This document shows, in pieces, positions 37,682 to 46,077 of a stretch of 64,000 nt of DNA. A program made the position numbers and the translations under genes. Position 1 is the stretch's first letter. Each line of letters starts with the position of its first letter. Source of the stretch: Actinomadura sp. NBRC 104412 (lineage in GTDB: Bacteria > Actinomycetota > Actinomycetes > Streptosporangiales > Streptosporangiaceae); contig NZ_BSTM01000003.1 of the NCBI RefSeq assembly GCF_030269515.1, positions 162,102 to 226,101 on the forward strand, read 5' to 3'. Below the pieces are notes generated by a model. The model ran no database searches. It worked only from the letters and a program-made list of their open reading frames with translations, and was not told the origin of the DNA.

Positions 37682-40270
37682 CAGGAACGCGCGGGCCACG
37701 CGTTCGGCGATGGCGGTGTTCAGACGGCTGGCGGCCTCGAGGACGCGGGACCAGGTGCTGCCGAACGTGGCGATGCTCGACGGCGGCAGGTAACGGGCGC
37801 GCAGCCGGGCGCGGCGGCCCACCGCCGAGGCGAACGCCTGCCGCACCGCCTTCACGTCCGCCTGAAGGGACTCGGCGGGCGCCGGAGGAAGGCTCCGCGC
37901 GTACCTGGCCAGTTCCTCCGCGCGGGCGATGCGTCCCAAAGCCTTGGCGCTCTCGGTGTCGAGTTCGAGATGCTCGCCCAGGCGGCGGACGGTCGCGCGC
38001 GGGCTGTCACTGGCACGCCAGGGCAGGCCGTGGTCGAGGGCGTCCGCGCGCATCTCCTGCCACGCCGCGTGCGCCACCTCGGCCGGGTCGGGCCGTGACC
38101 TGCCTTTCACCCCGTCGAATTCGCGTCCGGCCGCGTTTTCGCGAGGGCCGCCGACCGCGGTGCCCGGCGCGGGCCGGCGCCGCCACCGGCCCAGCATCGA
38201 GGCGGCCTTCGGCGCGGGACCGCCCGCCGGGGTCCTTCCCAGGACGGCCGCCGCCCAGCGCCGCCTGCGCATCAGCGCCCTGGCGGTCATCGGCGCCGAG
38301 AGGATCAACGCGGCCAGGAGGCCCGCGGCGATCCAGCCCCAGGGCAGTCCGTCGTCGTCCTGCCGCTGCTCCGCCAGGCCCGCGGGACCCAGGTCCTCGG
38401 GCTGGTCGCGCTGCGCCTGCTCCGGGGCGGCGCTCGGGTCCGCGGACGCCGAGTCGGTCGGGACCGGCGACGTCGGCTCCTCCTGCTGACCGCCCTCACC
38501 GGTGACATTGGGGTCGGAGTAGGGCGGCGTGAACGCCGTGCCCTGCCCGGCCGGCCCGCTGGGGGTGGGCTCGAAACGCACCCAGCCGGTCCCCGGGAAG
38601 TACAGCTCGGGCCAGGCGTGCGCGTCGCGCGACCGCACGACCCAGGTGTCCCGCGAGGTCTGGGTGCCGGGCGTGTAGCCCATCGCGACCCGGGACGGGA
38701 TGCCCAGGATCCTCGCCAGCAGGGCCATCGCGGCGGCGTACTGCTCGCAGTACCCGCGCTTGGTGTTCTGCAGGAAGTCGACGAGGTCGTTGCCGTGCTG
38801 CGGCGGTGGCGCCGCCAGGTCGTACTGGAAGCCGCCCTCGGTGGTGAACCACCGTTGCAGCCGTACCGCCTGGTCGTGCGCGCTGGTGGCGCCGTTGGTG
38901 ACGTCCCGCGCGAGCTGGTGGATCTGCGGCGGGATGTTCCTGGGCACCCGGGTGTAGTGCTGGATGATGTCGTTGGGATAGCCGCTCGAATCGGCCAGTT
39001 GCTCCGGGGTGGGCTGCGCCCGCAGGCTCGTCACGTCGTAGGAGCGGCCGCCCGCCGAGTCGCGCAGCGAATAGACCATCAGCGACTGCGGGTCCACCCG
39101 CCAGTCGCCCTCGATCGACACCTGCGCCGGCGCGTACGGCAGCGGCAGGAACGTCAGGTCCCGCACCCTGCGCTGGATGCGGATCGACGTCTGCACCACG
39201 GTGACGCCCGTCATCCGCGTCAGGCCGGGCGGCGGGGGCAGCCGTCGCTCGAAGAGCCGGTCGAGCCGGTCCCGTGCGGTGCTCTCCAGCGGGCTGTAGG
39301 TCCAGCGGTCGCCGTCGAACCGGTCCAGCGAGTACAGGCGCAGGTAGTCCGGGCGCGGGTCGGTGGTGCGGTAGGTCAGCACCACCGAGTCGTCGGCCCT
39401 GGTCAGCTCGCGTTTCAGGCTGACGAGCGGATCCGGCGTGGTCACCGTCTGGGTGCCGCCGCCACGGCCGCCGCCGGTGCCCATCCCGAACAGGCCGCGC
39501 GGGTGGATGCCGGGGACCGCGACCGGCACCAGCACCGCGATCGCCACCGCGGCCAGGCCGATCCGCCGCCCGCTCGCCGCCAGCGCGCTGGAGTCGGGCC
39601 TGGTCCGTCCCGCCTGGGACGTGGTGTTGCCGGCCATGGGGACGGCCTCGGTCCAGCGCCGCGTGTACACCACGCGGCCCCAGCCGCCCACGTTCTCGCG
39701 GGAGTCGGCGACCAGCAGGGCGAGGTAGCCCGCCGCGCCGATGCCGAAGGCCACGACGTTGATGCTGTCCTCGCGTACCGCGGCGGGCACGCTGTACATC
39801 GCCAGCAGCGGAAGCCCGGCGGGCGCCGCCCGCCGCAGCCGTGCCGCCAGCAGGTCGACCGTCACCGCGACCAGGCCGATGCCCGCCGTGGTCAGCAGCG
39901 CGATCCCCGGGACGAGGGGCACCGGCGCGGCGTAGCGGTTGGCGGCGTCCCAGCCCTCGCTCAGCAGGGCGCCCAGCCGGGAGACCGACCCCGGCGTCGG
40001 CACGACGCCCAGCAGGGCCTCGCCGGCGGTGAACCGCAGCGTCAGGTAGACCAGCAGGGCCGCGAGCCCCGCCAGCAGGCTGAAGGCGGGGTGCAGGGGG
40101 AACCGCCGCGCCAGCAGCCCGCCGCCCATGACGGCCAGCACGGCGCCGACGCCCGACCAGAACCACGGGCGGCCCGAATACAGCGGGTACAGCCCCGCGG
40201 CGCCGCACAGCGTGGCGATGCCGCCCATGACGGTCATGCGGAGGTTCAGCGCGCTGCGGCCCGTGTTCAT
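37664..40270 (-). CDS. TgpA-like transmembrane transglutaminase-domain protein
   Basis: The 868-residue protein has six or so N-terminal transmembrane helices (residues 10-205) plus one near 240, and then a large extracytoplasmic transglutaminase-like domain. The Cys is in NTKRGYCEQYAAAMALLARI near 495 and the His in RDAHAWPELYFPGTGWVRFE near 537. A Pro/Ser linker, another transmembrane helix near 625 and a cytoplasmic C-terminal helical domain follow. It overlaps the DUF58 gene by ATGA. The tgpA-DUF58-moxR trio is widespread and linked to envelope biology, but its substrate is unknown. Confidence 0.9.
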   Translation of the reverse strand: MNTGRSALNLRMTVMGGIATLCGAAGLYPLYSGRPWFWSGVGAVLAVMGGGLLARRFPLHPAFSLLAGLAALLVYLTLRFTAGEALLGVVPTPGSVSRLGALLSEGWDAANRYAAPVPLVPGIALLTTAGIGLVAVTVDLLAARLRRAAPAGLPLLAMYSVPAAVREDSINVVAFGIGAAGYLALLVADSRENVGGWGRVVYTRRWTEAVPMAGNTTSQAGRTRPDSSALAASGRRIGLAAVAIAVLVPVAVPGIHPRGLFGMGTGGGRGGGTQTVTTPDPLVSLKRELTRADDSVVLTYRTTDPRPDYLRLYSLDRFDGDRWTYSPLESTARDRLDRLFERRLPPPPGLTRMTGVTVVQTSIRIQRRVRDLTFLPLPYAPAQVSIEGDWRVDPQSLMVYSLRDSAGGRSYDVTSLRAQPTPEQLADSSGYPNDIIQHYTRVPRNIPPQIHQLARDVTNGATSAHDQAVRLQRWFTTEGGFQYDLAAPPPQHGNDLVDFLQNTKRGYCEQYAAAMALLARILGIPSRVAMGYTPGTQTSRDTWVVRSRDAHAWPELYFPGTGWVRFEPTPSGPAGQGTAFTPPYSDPNVTGEGGQQEEPTSPVPTDSASADPSAAPEQAQRDQPEDLGPAGLAEQRQDDDGLPWGWIAAGLLAALILSAPMTARALMRRRRWAAAVLGRTPAGGPAPKAASMLGRWRRRPAPGTAVGGPRENAAGREFDGVKGRSRPDPAEVAHAAWQEMRADALDHGLPWRASDSPRATVRRLGEHLELDTESAKALGRIARAEELARYARSLPPAPAESLQADVKAVRQAFASAVGRRARLRARYLPPSSIATFGSTWSRVLEAASRLNTAIAERVARAFLPPADR

Positions 40271-41607
40271 GACACGCCCCTGGCCAGGTCACGGTCGTCA
40301 CGGGACGAGGGATCCCCGGAGGACGCCCACGCACCGGCCAGCTCGGCGGCCGACCGCACGACGATCACCCGCCATCCGGCCGCGCGCAGCAGCCGCGCCT
40401 GGGCCTCGCCGCGATCGCCCCCGTCCGGTTCGGCGGCGTGCCGGGGCGGGGCCGCGTCCACGATGACGGCGATGGAGGTGCCGTTGCCGCGCCGTGCCGA
40501 CGCGACCGTCCCCGCCTCCTCCGCGCTCAGGACGCCCAGCACCGCCACCACCAGGCCGTCGCCGTCCCGTCCCGTGCCGTTCGCGCCCGTACCGCCCGCG
40601 CCGCGCAGGGCGGCCAGCCCCGCGGTGAGCGACCGGTTCTTGGACATGCGCGCCATCGCCAGCGCCTCCAGCAGCGGGCCCTCGAAACCGCCCGCCCCCG
40701 AGCCGTCGCCCGCCGTGCCGCCCCCGGCGCCGGACATGCGCGGCAGCGCCTCACCCTGGTCGGTCACGAAGCGCAGGCCCAGCCCGGACCGGCCCAACTG
40801 CACGCCGATGGACGCGGCGATCGACACCGCCTGCTCGAACGAGGACGACGGCCCCTCGCCCCAGTACGCCATCCGCCGGGTGTCCAGGAAGAGCGTGCCG
40901 CTGGACTGCCAGTGCTGCTCCTCACGCCGCACCATCAGCTCGCCGCGCCTGGCCGTGGACCGCCAGTGGACGCGGCGCAGGTCGTCGCCATGCCGGTACT
41001 CGCGCGGCGCCACGTCGTCCTCACCGGCGGTGGCGACCGCCCGCGCGATGCTGTCGCCGCCGCCCGCCCACGCGCCGCCCGGCAGCTCCTGCGGCAGCGC
41101 CACGACCCGCGGGGTCACGGTCAGCGTGTCGGTCAGGCTGAACGAGCGGACCAGCTCCACCATCCCGAACGGGTCGGCCAGCCGCACCGTGAGCGGCCCC
41201 ACCCGGTAGCGTCCCCGCACCTCCGACCGGACCCGGTAGCTCAGCTGCCGCGAGCCCTGCGGCTCGATCCTGTCGAGGACGAACCGCGCCCTGCCGCCCA
41301 GCGAGTGCGGCACCCGGTCCTCCACCATCAGCAGCCCGCTCGGCAGCCGCGAGACGTTCTCCAGTCGCAGGTCCATGCGGGCCTCGTGGCCCACCGGCAG
41401 CCGCGCCGGCTCCAGCCGGCGCGCGCAGGCCAGGCGGTACCGGGTCCGCGACACCGCCATGGTCGACAGCAGCGGCAGCACGAGCACCAGCACGCCCGCC
41501 CGCAGCAGATCGCGCTCGCCCAGCACGAACGCGCACACGATGGCCGTCGTTCCCGCGGCCACGAAGGACCGGCCACGTGTGGTCAGCCCCGCCAGCGCCT
41601 TCCTCAA
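40267..41607 (-). CDS. DUF58 domain protein (membrane-anchored, VWA-like)
   Basis: The 446-residue protein has one or two N-terminal membrane helices (about residues 16-48), a beta-rich region, and then the DUF58 signature EYRHGDDLRRVHWRSTARRG near 204-223. SGTLFLDTRR near 240 and a VWA-like region follow. The start appears to be TTG at 41607, because an in-frame TGA lies two codons earlier. Its stop overlaps the tgpA start. It probably forms a complex with the MoxR ATPase and TgpA protein. Confidence 0.88.
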   Translation of the reverse strand: MRKALAGLTTRGRSFVAAGTTAIVCAFVLGERDLLRAGVLVLVLPLLSTMAVSRTRYRLACARRLEPARLPVGHEARMDLRLENVSRLPSGLLMVEDRVPHSLGGRARFVLDRIEPQGSRQLSYRVRSEVRGRYRVGPLTVRLADPFGMVELVRSFSLTDTLTVTPRVVALPQELPGGAWAGGGDSIARAVATAGEDDVAPREYRHGDDLRRVHWRSTARRGELMVRREEQHWQSSGTLFLDTRRMAYWGEGPSSSFEQAVSIAASIGVQLGRSGLGLRFVTDQGEALPRMSGAGGGTAGDGSGAGGFEGPLLEALAMARMSKNRSLTAGLAALRGAGGTGANGTGRDGDGLVVAVLGVLSAEEAGTVASARRGNGTSIAVIVDAAPPRHAAEPDGGDRGEAQARLLRAAGWRVIVVRSAAELAGAWASSGDPSSRDDRDLARGVS

Positions 41608-41815
41608 CGCTCACGCCTCGGTAGAAGTCATGCTCGGCCCGGTAGGGGTCATGCCGGGAGAGGCCATGCCCGCTCCCGGCTCGAATCCACGCTCGGCACG
41701 GCGGCCTCCGCTTCGTTCACGGGCCGGCACCGGCCCCGGTTCACGGGACGCGGTTCGCCCCGGCGTTCAGGTCGCACGGTCGGTGGCACGGTCGGTGGCA
41801 CGGTCACGCCGCCGA
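41608..41815 (-). other. Gap between moxR and DUF58 genes with a 12-bp tandem repeat
   Basis: These 208 bases separate two co-directional genes. CACGGTCGGTGG occurs at 41775-41786 and 41787-41798, with a partial third copy. An 18-codon ORF ends just before the DUF58 TTG and could couple to it, but nothing else supports it. No clear terminator or promoter was found. Confidence 0.4.
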
Positions 41816-42913
41816 TCACGCCTGGGGGCTGGGCACCGGCAGCCGGGACACCAGGTCGGCCACCACGCGCTGGGGGTGACGCCGCTCGACCTGCGCCTCG
41901 GCCGTCGGCAGCAGCCGGTGCGCCAGCACCGGCACCGCCAGCTCCTGGACGTCGTCGGGCAGCACGTAGTCGCGCTCGTCCAGGGCGGCCCACGCGCGGG
42001 CCGCCCGCACCAGGTGCAGCGTGGCCCGGGGGGAGGCGCCGAGCCGCAGGTCCGGATGATTCCGGGTGGCGGTGACCAGGTCGATGGCGTACTGCCGCAC
42101 CTGCGGCGCGACATGCTGGTGCCGCACCACCTCGATGAGGTCGCGTACGTCGCCCGCGTGCGCCACCGGGCGCAGCCGGTCCAGCGGGGACGTCTGCCCG
42201 TGCACGTCCAGCATCTCCAGCTCGGCGGCCTGGTCGGGATAGCCCATCGAGATCCGCGCGGTGAACCGGTCCCGCTGCGCCTCTGGCAGCGGGTAGGTGC
42301 CCTCCATCTCCACCGGGTTCTGCGTGGAGATCACCATGAACGGGCGCTCCAGCGGATAGGTGGTGCCGTCGACGGTGACCTGCCGCTCCTCCATGCACTC
42401 CAGCAGCGCCGACTGGGTCTTGGGCGAGGCCCGGTTGATCTCGTCGCCCACCACGATGTTGGCGAACACCGGCCCCGGCTTGAACTCGAACTCGCGCAGC
42501 TCCTGGTTGTAGGCGCTGACCCCGGTGATGTCGCTGGGCAGCAGGTCGGGCGTGAACTGCACGCGCCGCACCGAGCAGTCGATCGACCGGGCCAGCGCCT
42601 TGGCCAGCATCGTCTTGCCGACCCCCGGGACGTCCTCGATCAGCAGATGCCCCTCCGCCAGCAGCACCGTCAGCGCGAGCCTGACCACCCGGGGCTTGCC
42701 CTCGATCACCGACTCCACGGCGTCCCGGATCTTGCTGGCGACCTGGGCCAGGCCGTCCAGGCCGGGACCCGTGCCGGCGGGACGGTCGCGGGACGTGGAC
42801 GCGCCGCCGCGGATCCCGCCCCCGGATCCGTCGGACAGCCCGTCGGGTGCGGCCGTTCGCCCGGGGCCGGCGGACGCGTCCATGAACGACTCGCCGTGCG
42901 TGCCTACTGCCAC
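41816..42913 (-). CDS. MoxR-family AAA+ ATPase
   Basis: The 365-residue ATPase has a low-complexity N-terminal segment of about 45 residues, then Walker A EDVPGVGKTMLAKALARSID near 92-111, Walker B IVVGDEINRASPKTQSALLE near 150-169, and sensor MVISTQNPVEMEGTYPLPEA near 191-210. MoxR proteins act as chaperone-like motors, often with DUF58/VWA partners encoded downstream, as here. I chose GTG at 42913 because GGAGGG lies six bases upstream; a TTG two codons earlier is the alternative. Confidence 0.93.
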   Translation of the reverse strand: MAVGTHGESFMDASAGPGRTAAPDGLSDGSGGGIRGGASTSRDRPAGTGPGLDGLAQVASKIRDAVESVIEGKPRVVRLALTVLLAEGHLLIEDVPGVGKTMLAKALARSIDCSVRRVQFTPDLLPSDITGVSAYNQELREFEFKPGPVFANIVVGDEINRASPKTQSALLECMEERQVTVDGTTYPLERPFMVISTQNPVEMEGTYPLPEAQRDRFTARISMGYPDQAAELEMLDVHGQTSPLDRLRPVAHAGDVRDLIEVVRHQHVAPQVRQYAIDLVTATRNHPDLRLGASPRATLHLVRAARAWAALDERDYVLPDDVQELAVPVLAHRLLPTAEAQVERRHPQRVVADLVSRLPVPSPQA

Positions 42914-43368
42914 CAGCAACCCTCCTCAGCCGAACGGCCGCGCGGCGTGCCGGCGGCCCGCGCGCCCGGGACGTCCGTCCCGCCCGCGAGGTCGGCACCG
43001 CGGCCCGGTCTCAGCGACCCGGTACGGCATTGTTCCGTGCCCTGGTTCAGGTGCCCCGTCATGTGCCTTTCCCACCGACAGTACGTTGTCGGGCGCGCTG
43101 TCGCGATGTTCATGTCGAACCGGAGCCATTGTGCTCCACCAAAATGACCATCACAGCCCCACGGGACGTACTCCGGCCCTTCCCTCCCGTGCCCCGCTTC
43201 CACCCACCCCCGTCCCTGACCGCCCCTTGACAGGCCGTCGCGCGGCGCCCGCCGGGACGGCGTCTGAGGTATGCGCCCGCGCCCGGCCCCCCGCGCCCCC
43301 CACTTCGCGCCACCCCTCTGACCTGCGGATTTCCGGAGCGTTACAGCGATGGAGAGGTGTTTTCCTAG
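42914..43368. other. Divergent intergenic region between moxR and mraZ
   Basis: This 455-base region has no supported gene. It must hold the leftward moxR promoter. A minus-strand TACTGT at 43083-43078 is a possible -10, but without a convincing -35. TTGACA occurs at about 43228 on the plus strand without a matching -10. The 43040-43150 part is notably less GC-rich than its surroundings. The mraZ promoter and its MraZ boxes start right after it. Confidence 0.5.
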
Positions 43369-43410
43369 TTGACGGTGGGGAGGAGTGGAGTAGAGTGGGG
43401 CGCCGTGGGG
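43369..43410 (+). promoter_or_regulatory. mraZ promoter with four MraZ boxes at 10-bp period
   Basis: TTGACG (43369-43374) and TAGAGT (43391-43396) form a sigma-70-type promoter with a 16-bp spacer. TGGRG pentamers lie at 43376 (TGGGG), 43386 (TGGAG), 43396 (TGGGG) and 43406 (TGGGG), each separated by exactly five bases. MraZ from E. coli binds TGGGN repeats with five-base spacers, so this is a strong candidate site for MraZ repression of its own cluster. The boxes cover the spacer, the -10 end and the start region. Confidence 0.85.
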
Positions 43411-43447
43411 AGCAGTAGCGCCCCGCGCGGTGCGGGGAGGTGGGGCC

Positions 43448-43879
43448 ATGTTTCTCGGCACCCATGCCCTGCGCCTCGACGACAAGGGACGGCTGTTCCT
43501 GCCGGCGAAGTACCGCGAGGAGCTGTCGGGGGGATTGGTGATCACGAAGGGCCAGGAACGCTGCCTGTACGTCTTCCCCATGGCGGAGTTCCAGCGCATC
43601 ACCGAGGCGCTTCGTGCCGCACCGGTCACCGAGAAGGCGGTCCGCGCCTACAGCCGCGTCTTCTTCGCCAGCGCCTCGGACGAGGTGCCCGACAAGCAGG
43701 GACGCGTCACGATCCCGCCGCCGCTGCGCTCGTACGCGGGCCTGTCCCGCGACTGCACCGTGATCGGCGCCAACACGCGCCTGGAGATCTGGGACAGCGC
43801 GGCCTGGGAGTCCTACCTCGAGCAGGAGGAGCAGGTCTTCTCCGACGTCTCCGAGGAGGTGTTGCCCGGGATCCTTTGA
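43448..43879 (+). CDS. mraZ: Transcriptional regulator MraZ
   Basis: The 143-residue protein has two MraZ/SpoVT-AbrB-like repeats. The first is [20 protein letters not shown] at residues 2-21 and the second [20 protein letters not shown] near 75-94; each contains the DxKGR DNA-binding turn. It assembles into a ring and represses the dcw promoter through the boxes upstream. ATG at 43448 follows GGGGAGG. It is the first gene of the division cluster. Confidence 0.96.
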   Translation: MFLGTHALRLDDKGRLFLPAKYREELSGGLVITKGQERCLYVFPMAEFQRITEALRAAPVTEKAVRAYSRVFFASASDEVPDKQGRVTIPPPLRSYAGLSRDCTVIGANTRLEIWDSAAWESYLEQEEQVFSDVSEEVLPGIL

Positions 43880-44211
43880 GCATTCACTCGTCGGTCCGAT
43901 GACCGGCAATGGCCCGCGTTCGGCCAGGTCTCCAGCCGCTCTCCGGCCCTCTGGCGCAGCTTCCCCGGTGCCAGAAGGCGACGCTCCGCGGCCCGATCGA
44001 ACACCACGGTCGCGGTGAACTTCCTCAACGGGCAGCGGATGGGGACCTGGCCGGGCGAGGCCGCCGGCTCCGACCACGCGCCCGTCCGGGCGGCCGTTGA
44101 CCGGCCGTCGCACGGGCGGCTAACGGATCTTCCCGCCGGGTTGGGGGCCCGGCGCCGGACCGGCGATGCCACGCAGTCCGCGAGCGAAGTGGCAGCACGA
44201 GGGGGTGAAGC
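43880..44211 (+). other. 332-base gap between mraZ and rsmH
   Basis: No convincing gene was found. The region holds TTGACC at 44097-44102 followed after 18 bases by TAACGG, a weak promoter candidate for rsmH, and several short GC hairpins. A GAGGGGG ribosome-binding site lies just before the rsmH ATG. A long untranslated leader or a small RNA is possible. Confidence 0.4.
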
Positions 44212-45195
44212 ATGGACGTGGGGGACCACGCGGCCGAAACCGGTCACATACCGGTCATGCTCGGTCGCGTTCTGGAACTGCTGGGCCCCGCGCTGGAGGC
44301 CGTCGGCCCGTCGCGGGCCCCGGTCTACCTCGATGCCACCCTCGGCCTCGGCGGCCACGCCGAGGCCGTGCTCGAAGCCCATCCCCGGGCGCTGCTGATC
44401 GGCCTCGACCGCGACACCACCGCTCTGGAGCGCTCCGCCCGCAGGCTGGAGCGCTTCGGCGACCGCGTACGGCTGGAGCACGCCGTCTACGACGAGCTGC
44501 CCGAGGTCCTCGAAAGGGCCGGGCTGCCGACCGTGGACGCGGCCCTGTTCGACCTCGGGGTGTCCTCGCCACAGCTCGACGAGGCCGGCCGCGGTTTCGC
44601 CTATTCCTATGACGCGCCGCTCGACATGCGCATGGACCGTGGCCAGAGCCTGACGGCGGCCGAGGTGGTCAACGAGTACCCGCCCGCCGAGCTGGCCCGC
44701 ATCCTGCGCGAGTACGGGGAGGAGCGGTTCGCGCAGCGGATCGCGTCCGCCATCGTCCGCGAGCGCGAGCGCGCACCGTTCGACTCCACCAGGCGGCTCG
44801 CCGACCTGGTGCGCACCTCGATCCCCGCCGCCACCCGCCGTACCGGGGGCAACCCCGCCAAGCGGACGTTCCAGGCGCTGCGCATCGAGGTCAACGGGGA
44901 GCTGGACATCCTGCGGCGGGCGCTGCCCGCCGCGATCGCCGCGCTTCCGGTCGGGGGCCGGATCGTCGTGCTGTCCTACCACTCCTTGGAGGACCGCATC
45001 GTCAAGCGCGTCCTGGCCGCCGAGGCGGCCGACACCACGCCGCCGGACCTGCCCGTCGCGCTGCCCGAGCACCGGCCGAGGTTCCGGCTGCTCACCCGCG
45101 GCGCCGAGGCGGCGTCCGCCGAGGAGACCACGACCAACCCACGGGCCGAGTCGGTACGGTTGCGCGCCGCCGAACGGCTCCGGGAGGCATCATGA
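44212..45195 (+). CDS. rsmH: 16S rRNA (cytosine(1402)-N(4))-methyltransferase
   Basis: The 327-residue enzyme has [13 protein letters not shown] near residue 12, the SAM motif [20 protein letters not shown] near 39-58, [20 protein letters not shown] near 112-131, and the C-terminal [17 protein letters not shown] near 252. It modifies C1402 in the ribosomal P site and is always near mraZ. The stop overlaps the ATG of a repeat-encoded small ORF (ATGA at 45192-45195) instead of ftsL directly. Confidence 0.96.
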   Translation: MDVGDHAAETGHIPVMLGRVLELLGPALEAVGPSRAPVYLDATLGLGGHAEAVLEAHPRALLIGLDRDTTALERSARRLERFGDRVRLEHAVYDELPEVLERAGLPTVDAALFDLGVSSPQLDEAGRGFAYSYDAPLDMRMDRGQSLTAAEVVNEYPPAELARILREYGEERFAQRIASAIVRERERAPFDSTRRLADLVRTSIPAATRRTGGNPAKRTFQALRIEVNGELDILRRALPAAIAALPVGGRIVVLSYHSLEDRIVKRVLAAEAADTTPPDLPVALPEHRPRFRLLTRGAEAASAEETTTNPRAESVRLRAAERLREAS

Positions 45196-45359
45196 CCGAG
45201 CGTAGCGAGGGCTTGATGCCTCCTGTTGTTGTCGGGGGGTCTGGGGGGTCGTCCCCCCAGAGAGGGGAGGGCATCATGACCGGGCGCAGCGAGGGCTTGA
45301 TGCCTCCTGTTGTTGTCGGGGGGTCTGGGGGGTCGTCCCCCCAGAAAGGTAGGGCTGCA
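45192..45359 (+). repeat. Two 84-bp tandem repeats with G6/C6 core
   Basis: Units at 45192-45275 and 45276-45359 are near-identical, and both lengths are multiples of three. Each contains two G6 runs, TCGT and C6, which can form a six-base-pair hairpin. The core GGGGGGTCGTCCCCCC is shared with the 7619-7700 repeats 38 kb away, so this is a dispersed repeat family. Confidence 0.9.
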
Positions 45360-45362
45360 TGA
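45192..45362 (+). CDS. 56-codon repeat-encoded small ORF (MTERSEG family) between rsmH and ftsL
   Basis: The ORF encodes 56 residues made of two 28-residue units, the first starting [20 protein letters not shown] and the second [20 protein letters not shown]. Its ATG overlaps the rsmH stop and its TGA overlaps the ftsL ATG, so it is a bridging cistron in the coupled chain. It is related to the 41-codon ORF at 7584, including the GGxGGSSP core. No family is recognised. A translated peptide, a coupling or pausing element, or an inserted mobile repeat that keeps frame are all possible. Confidence 0.45.
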   Translation: MTERSEGLMPPVVVGGSGGSSPQRGEGIMTGRSEGLMPPVVVGGSGGSSPQKGRAA

Positions 45363-45922
45363 CCACGACGACCCGGCGCCCGCGGGGCGCCACCAAGCCC
45401 GCCGCTCCGTCCCGGGCACGTCCGGAGCGCGAGCGCGGTACGCGGCCGCCCGCCGCCACGACGACCAGGACGAAGCCGGCGGCCCGGCCGGTCAAGCGCG
45501 CCGCGCCCGCGCGCCGCCACACGCCGCCGCGCGCGCCGTTCCTGCTGCTCATCTGCGGGCTGCTGGCGGGCGCGCTGGTGAGCCTGCTGCTGCTCAACGC
45601 CGTCCTGGCCGAGGACGCCTTCGCGCTCACCCGGCTGCAGCAGAGCAACAAGCTGCTCGCCCAGCAGAAGCAGGCCCTCGAGATCGAGCTGGCCCGCGAG
45701 GAGTCGCCGGAACGGCTGGCGCAGCGCGCCGAGGCCCTCGGCATGCAGCGGCCCACCCGCCTGGCGTTCATCGACGGCGTCACCGGCCAGGTGATCGGCG
45801 GCCAGATCCGCCCGGTCCCGCACGCCGCCGCCGCTGCCGCGGGCGCCGCGGGCGTCGTCGGCATCCCCGGCGCCGTCGTCCCGGGCGACAGAGTCCCCGC
45901 CGCGGTCCCCGCCAAGCCGTGA
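45359..45922 (+). CDS. ftsL: FtsL-like septum formation protein
   Basis: The 187-residue bitopic protein has a basic, Pro/Ala/Arg-rich cytoplasmic tail (about 58 residues), one transmembrane helix near 60-81 (FLLLICGLLAGALVSLLLLN), and a short extracytoplasmic coiled coil (TRLQQSNKLLAQQKQALEIE) with AQRAEALGMQRP. An Ala/Val/Pro-rich C-terminus follows. Its place between rsmH and ftsI identifies it as FtsL, which with FtsQ and FtsB-like protein activates FtsW and FtsI. It starts ATG overlapping the repeat ORF stop. Confidence 0.88.
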   Translation: MTTTTRRPRGATKPAAPSRARPERERGTRPPAATTTRTKPAARPVKRAAPARRHTPPRAPFLLLICGLLAGALVSLLLLNAVLAEDAFALTRLQQSNKLLAQQKQALEIELAREESPERLAQRAEALGMQRPTRLAFIDGVTGQVIGGQIRPVPHAAAAAAGAAGVVGIPGAVVPGDRVPAAVPAKP

Positions 45923-45957
45923 CCCGGCCAAAGCCGATCAGGGAGCGGGGAGCCACA

Positions 45958-46077
45958 GTGAGCGAGGCGCGGGGGCGGCGCGGCCGCTGGACTGAGGAGC
46001 GGCGGGAGCTTGCGACCAGAGCGACGAGGGAAGTGGTCGCGAAGTGCCGCCCCGGAGCGGAGCGGGGAGCACAGTGA
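45958..46077 (+). CDS. 39-codon Arg-rich small ORF coupled to ftsI
   Basis: GTG at 45958 follows GGGAGCGGGGAG at five bases, and the ORF stops at TGA overlapping the ftsI GTG (GTGA at 46074-46077). It encodes a highly charged peptide with GRWTEERRELATRATREVVA in the middle and a C-terminal GAERGAQ. A near-copy of its ribosome-binding-site segment (AGCGGGGAGC-ACAGTGA) recurs just before ftsI. It may be a translated coupling leader or a small protein. I know of no homologue. Confidence 0.4.
   Translation: MSEARGRRGRWTEERRELATRATREVVAKCRPGAERGAQ

Noticed and set aside
41608..41660. 18-codon ORF before the DUF58 gene
   Set aside because: It is too short, has no strong ribosome-binding site and does not overlap the DUF58 start.
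43228..43250. TTGACA as a promoter -35
   Set aside because: No TANNNT hexamer lies 16-18 bases downstream; the better promoter is at 43369-43396.
45229..45350. G6/C6 hairpins read as transcription terminators
   Set aside because: No U-tract follows, and they lie inside an operon between rsmH and ftsL, where termination would cut off essential genes.
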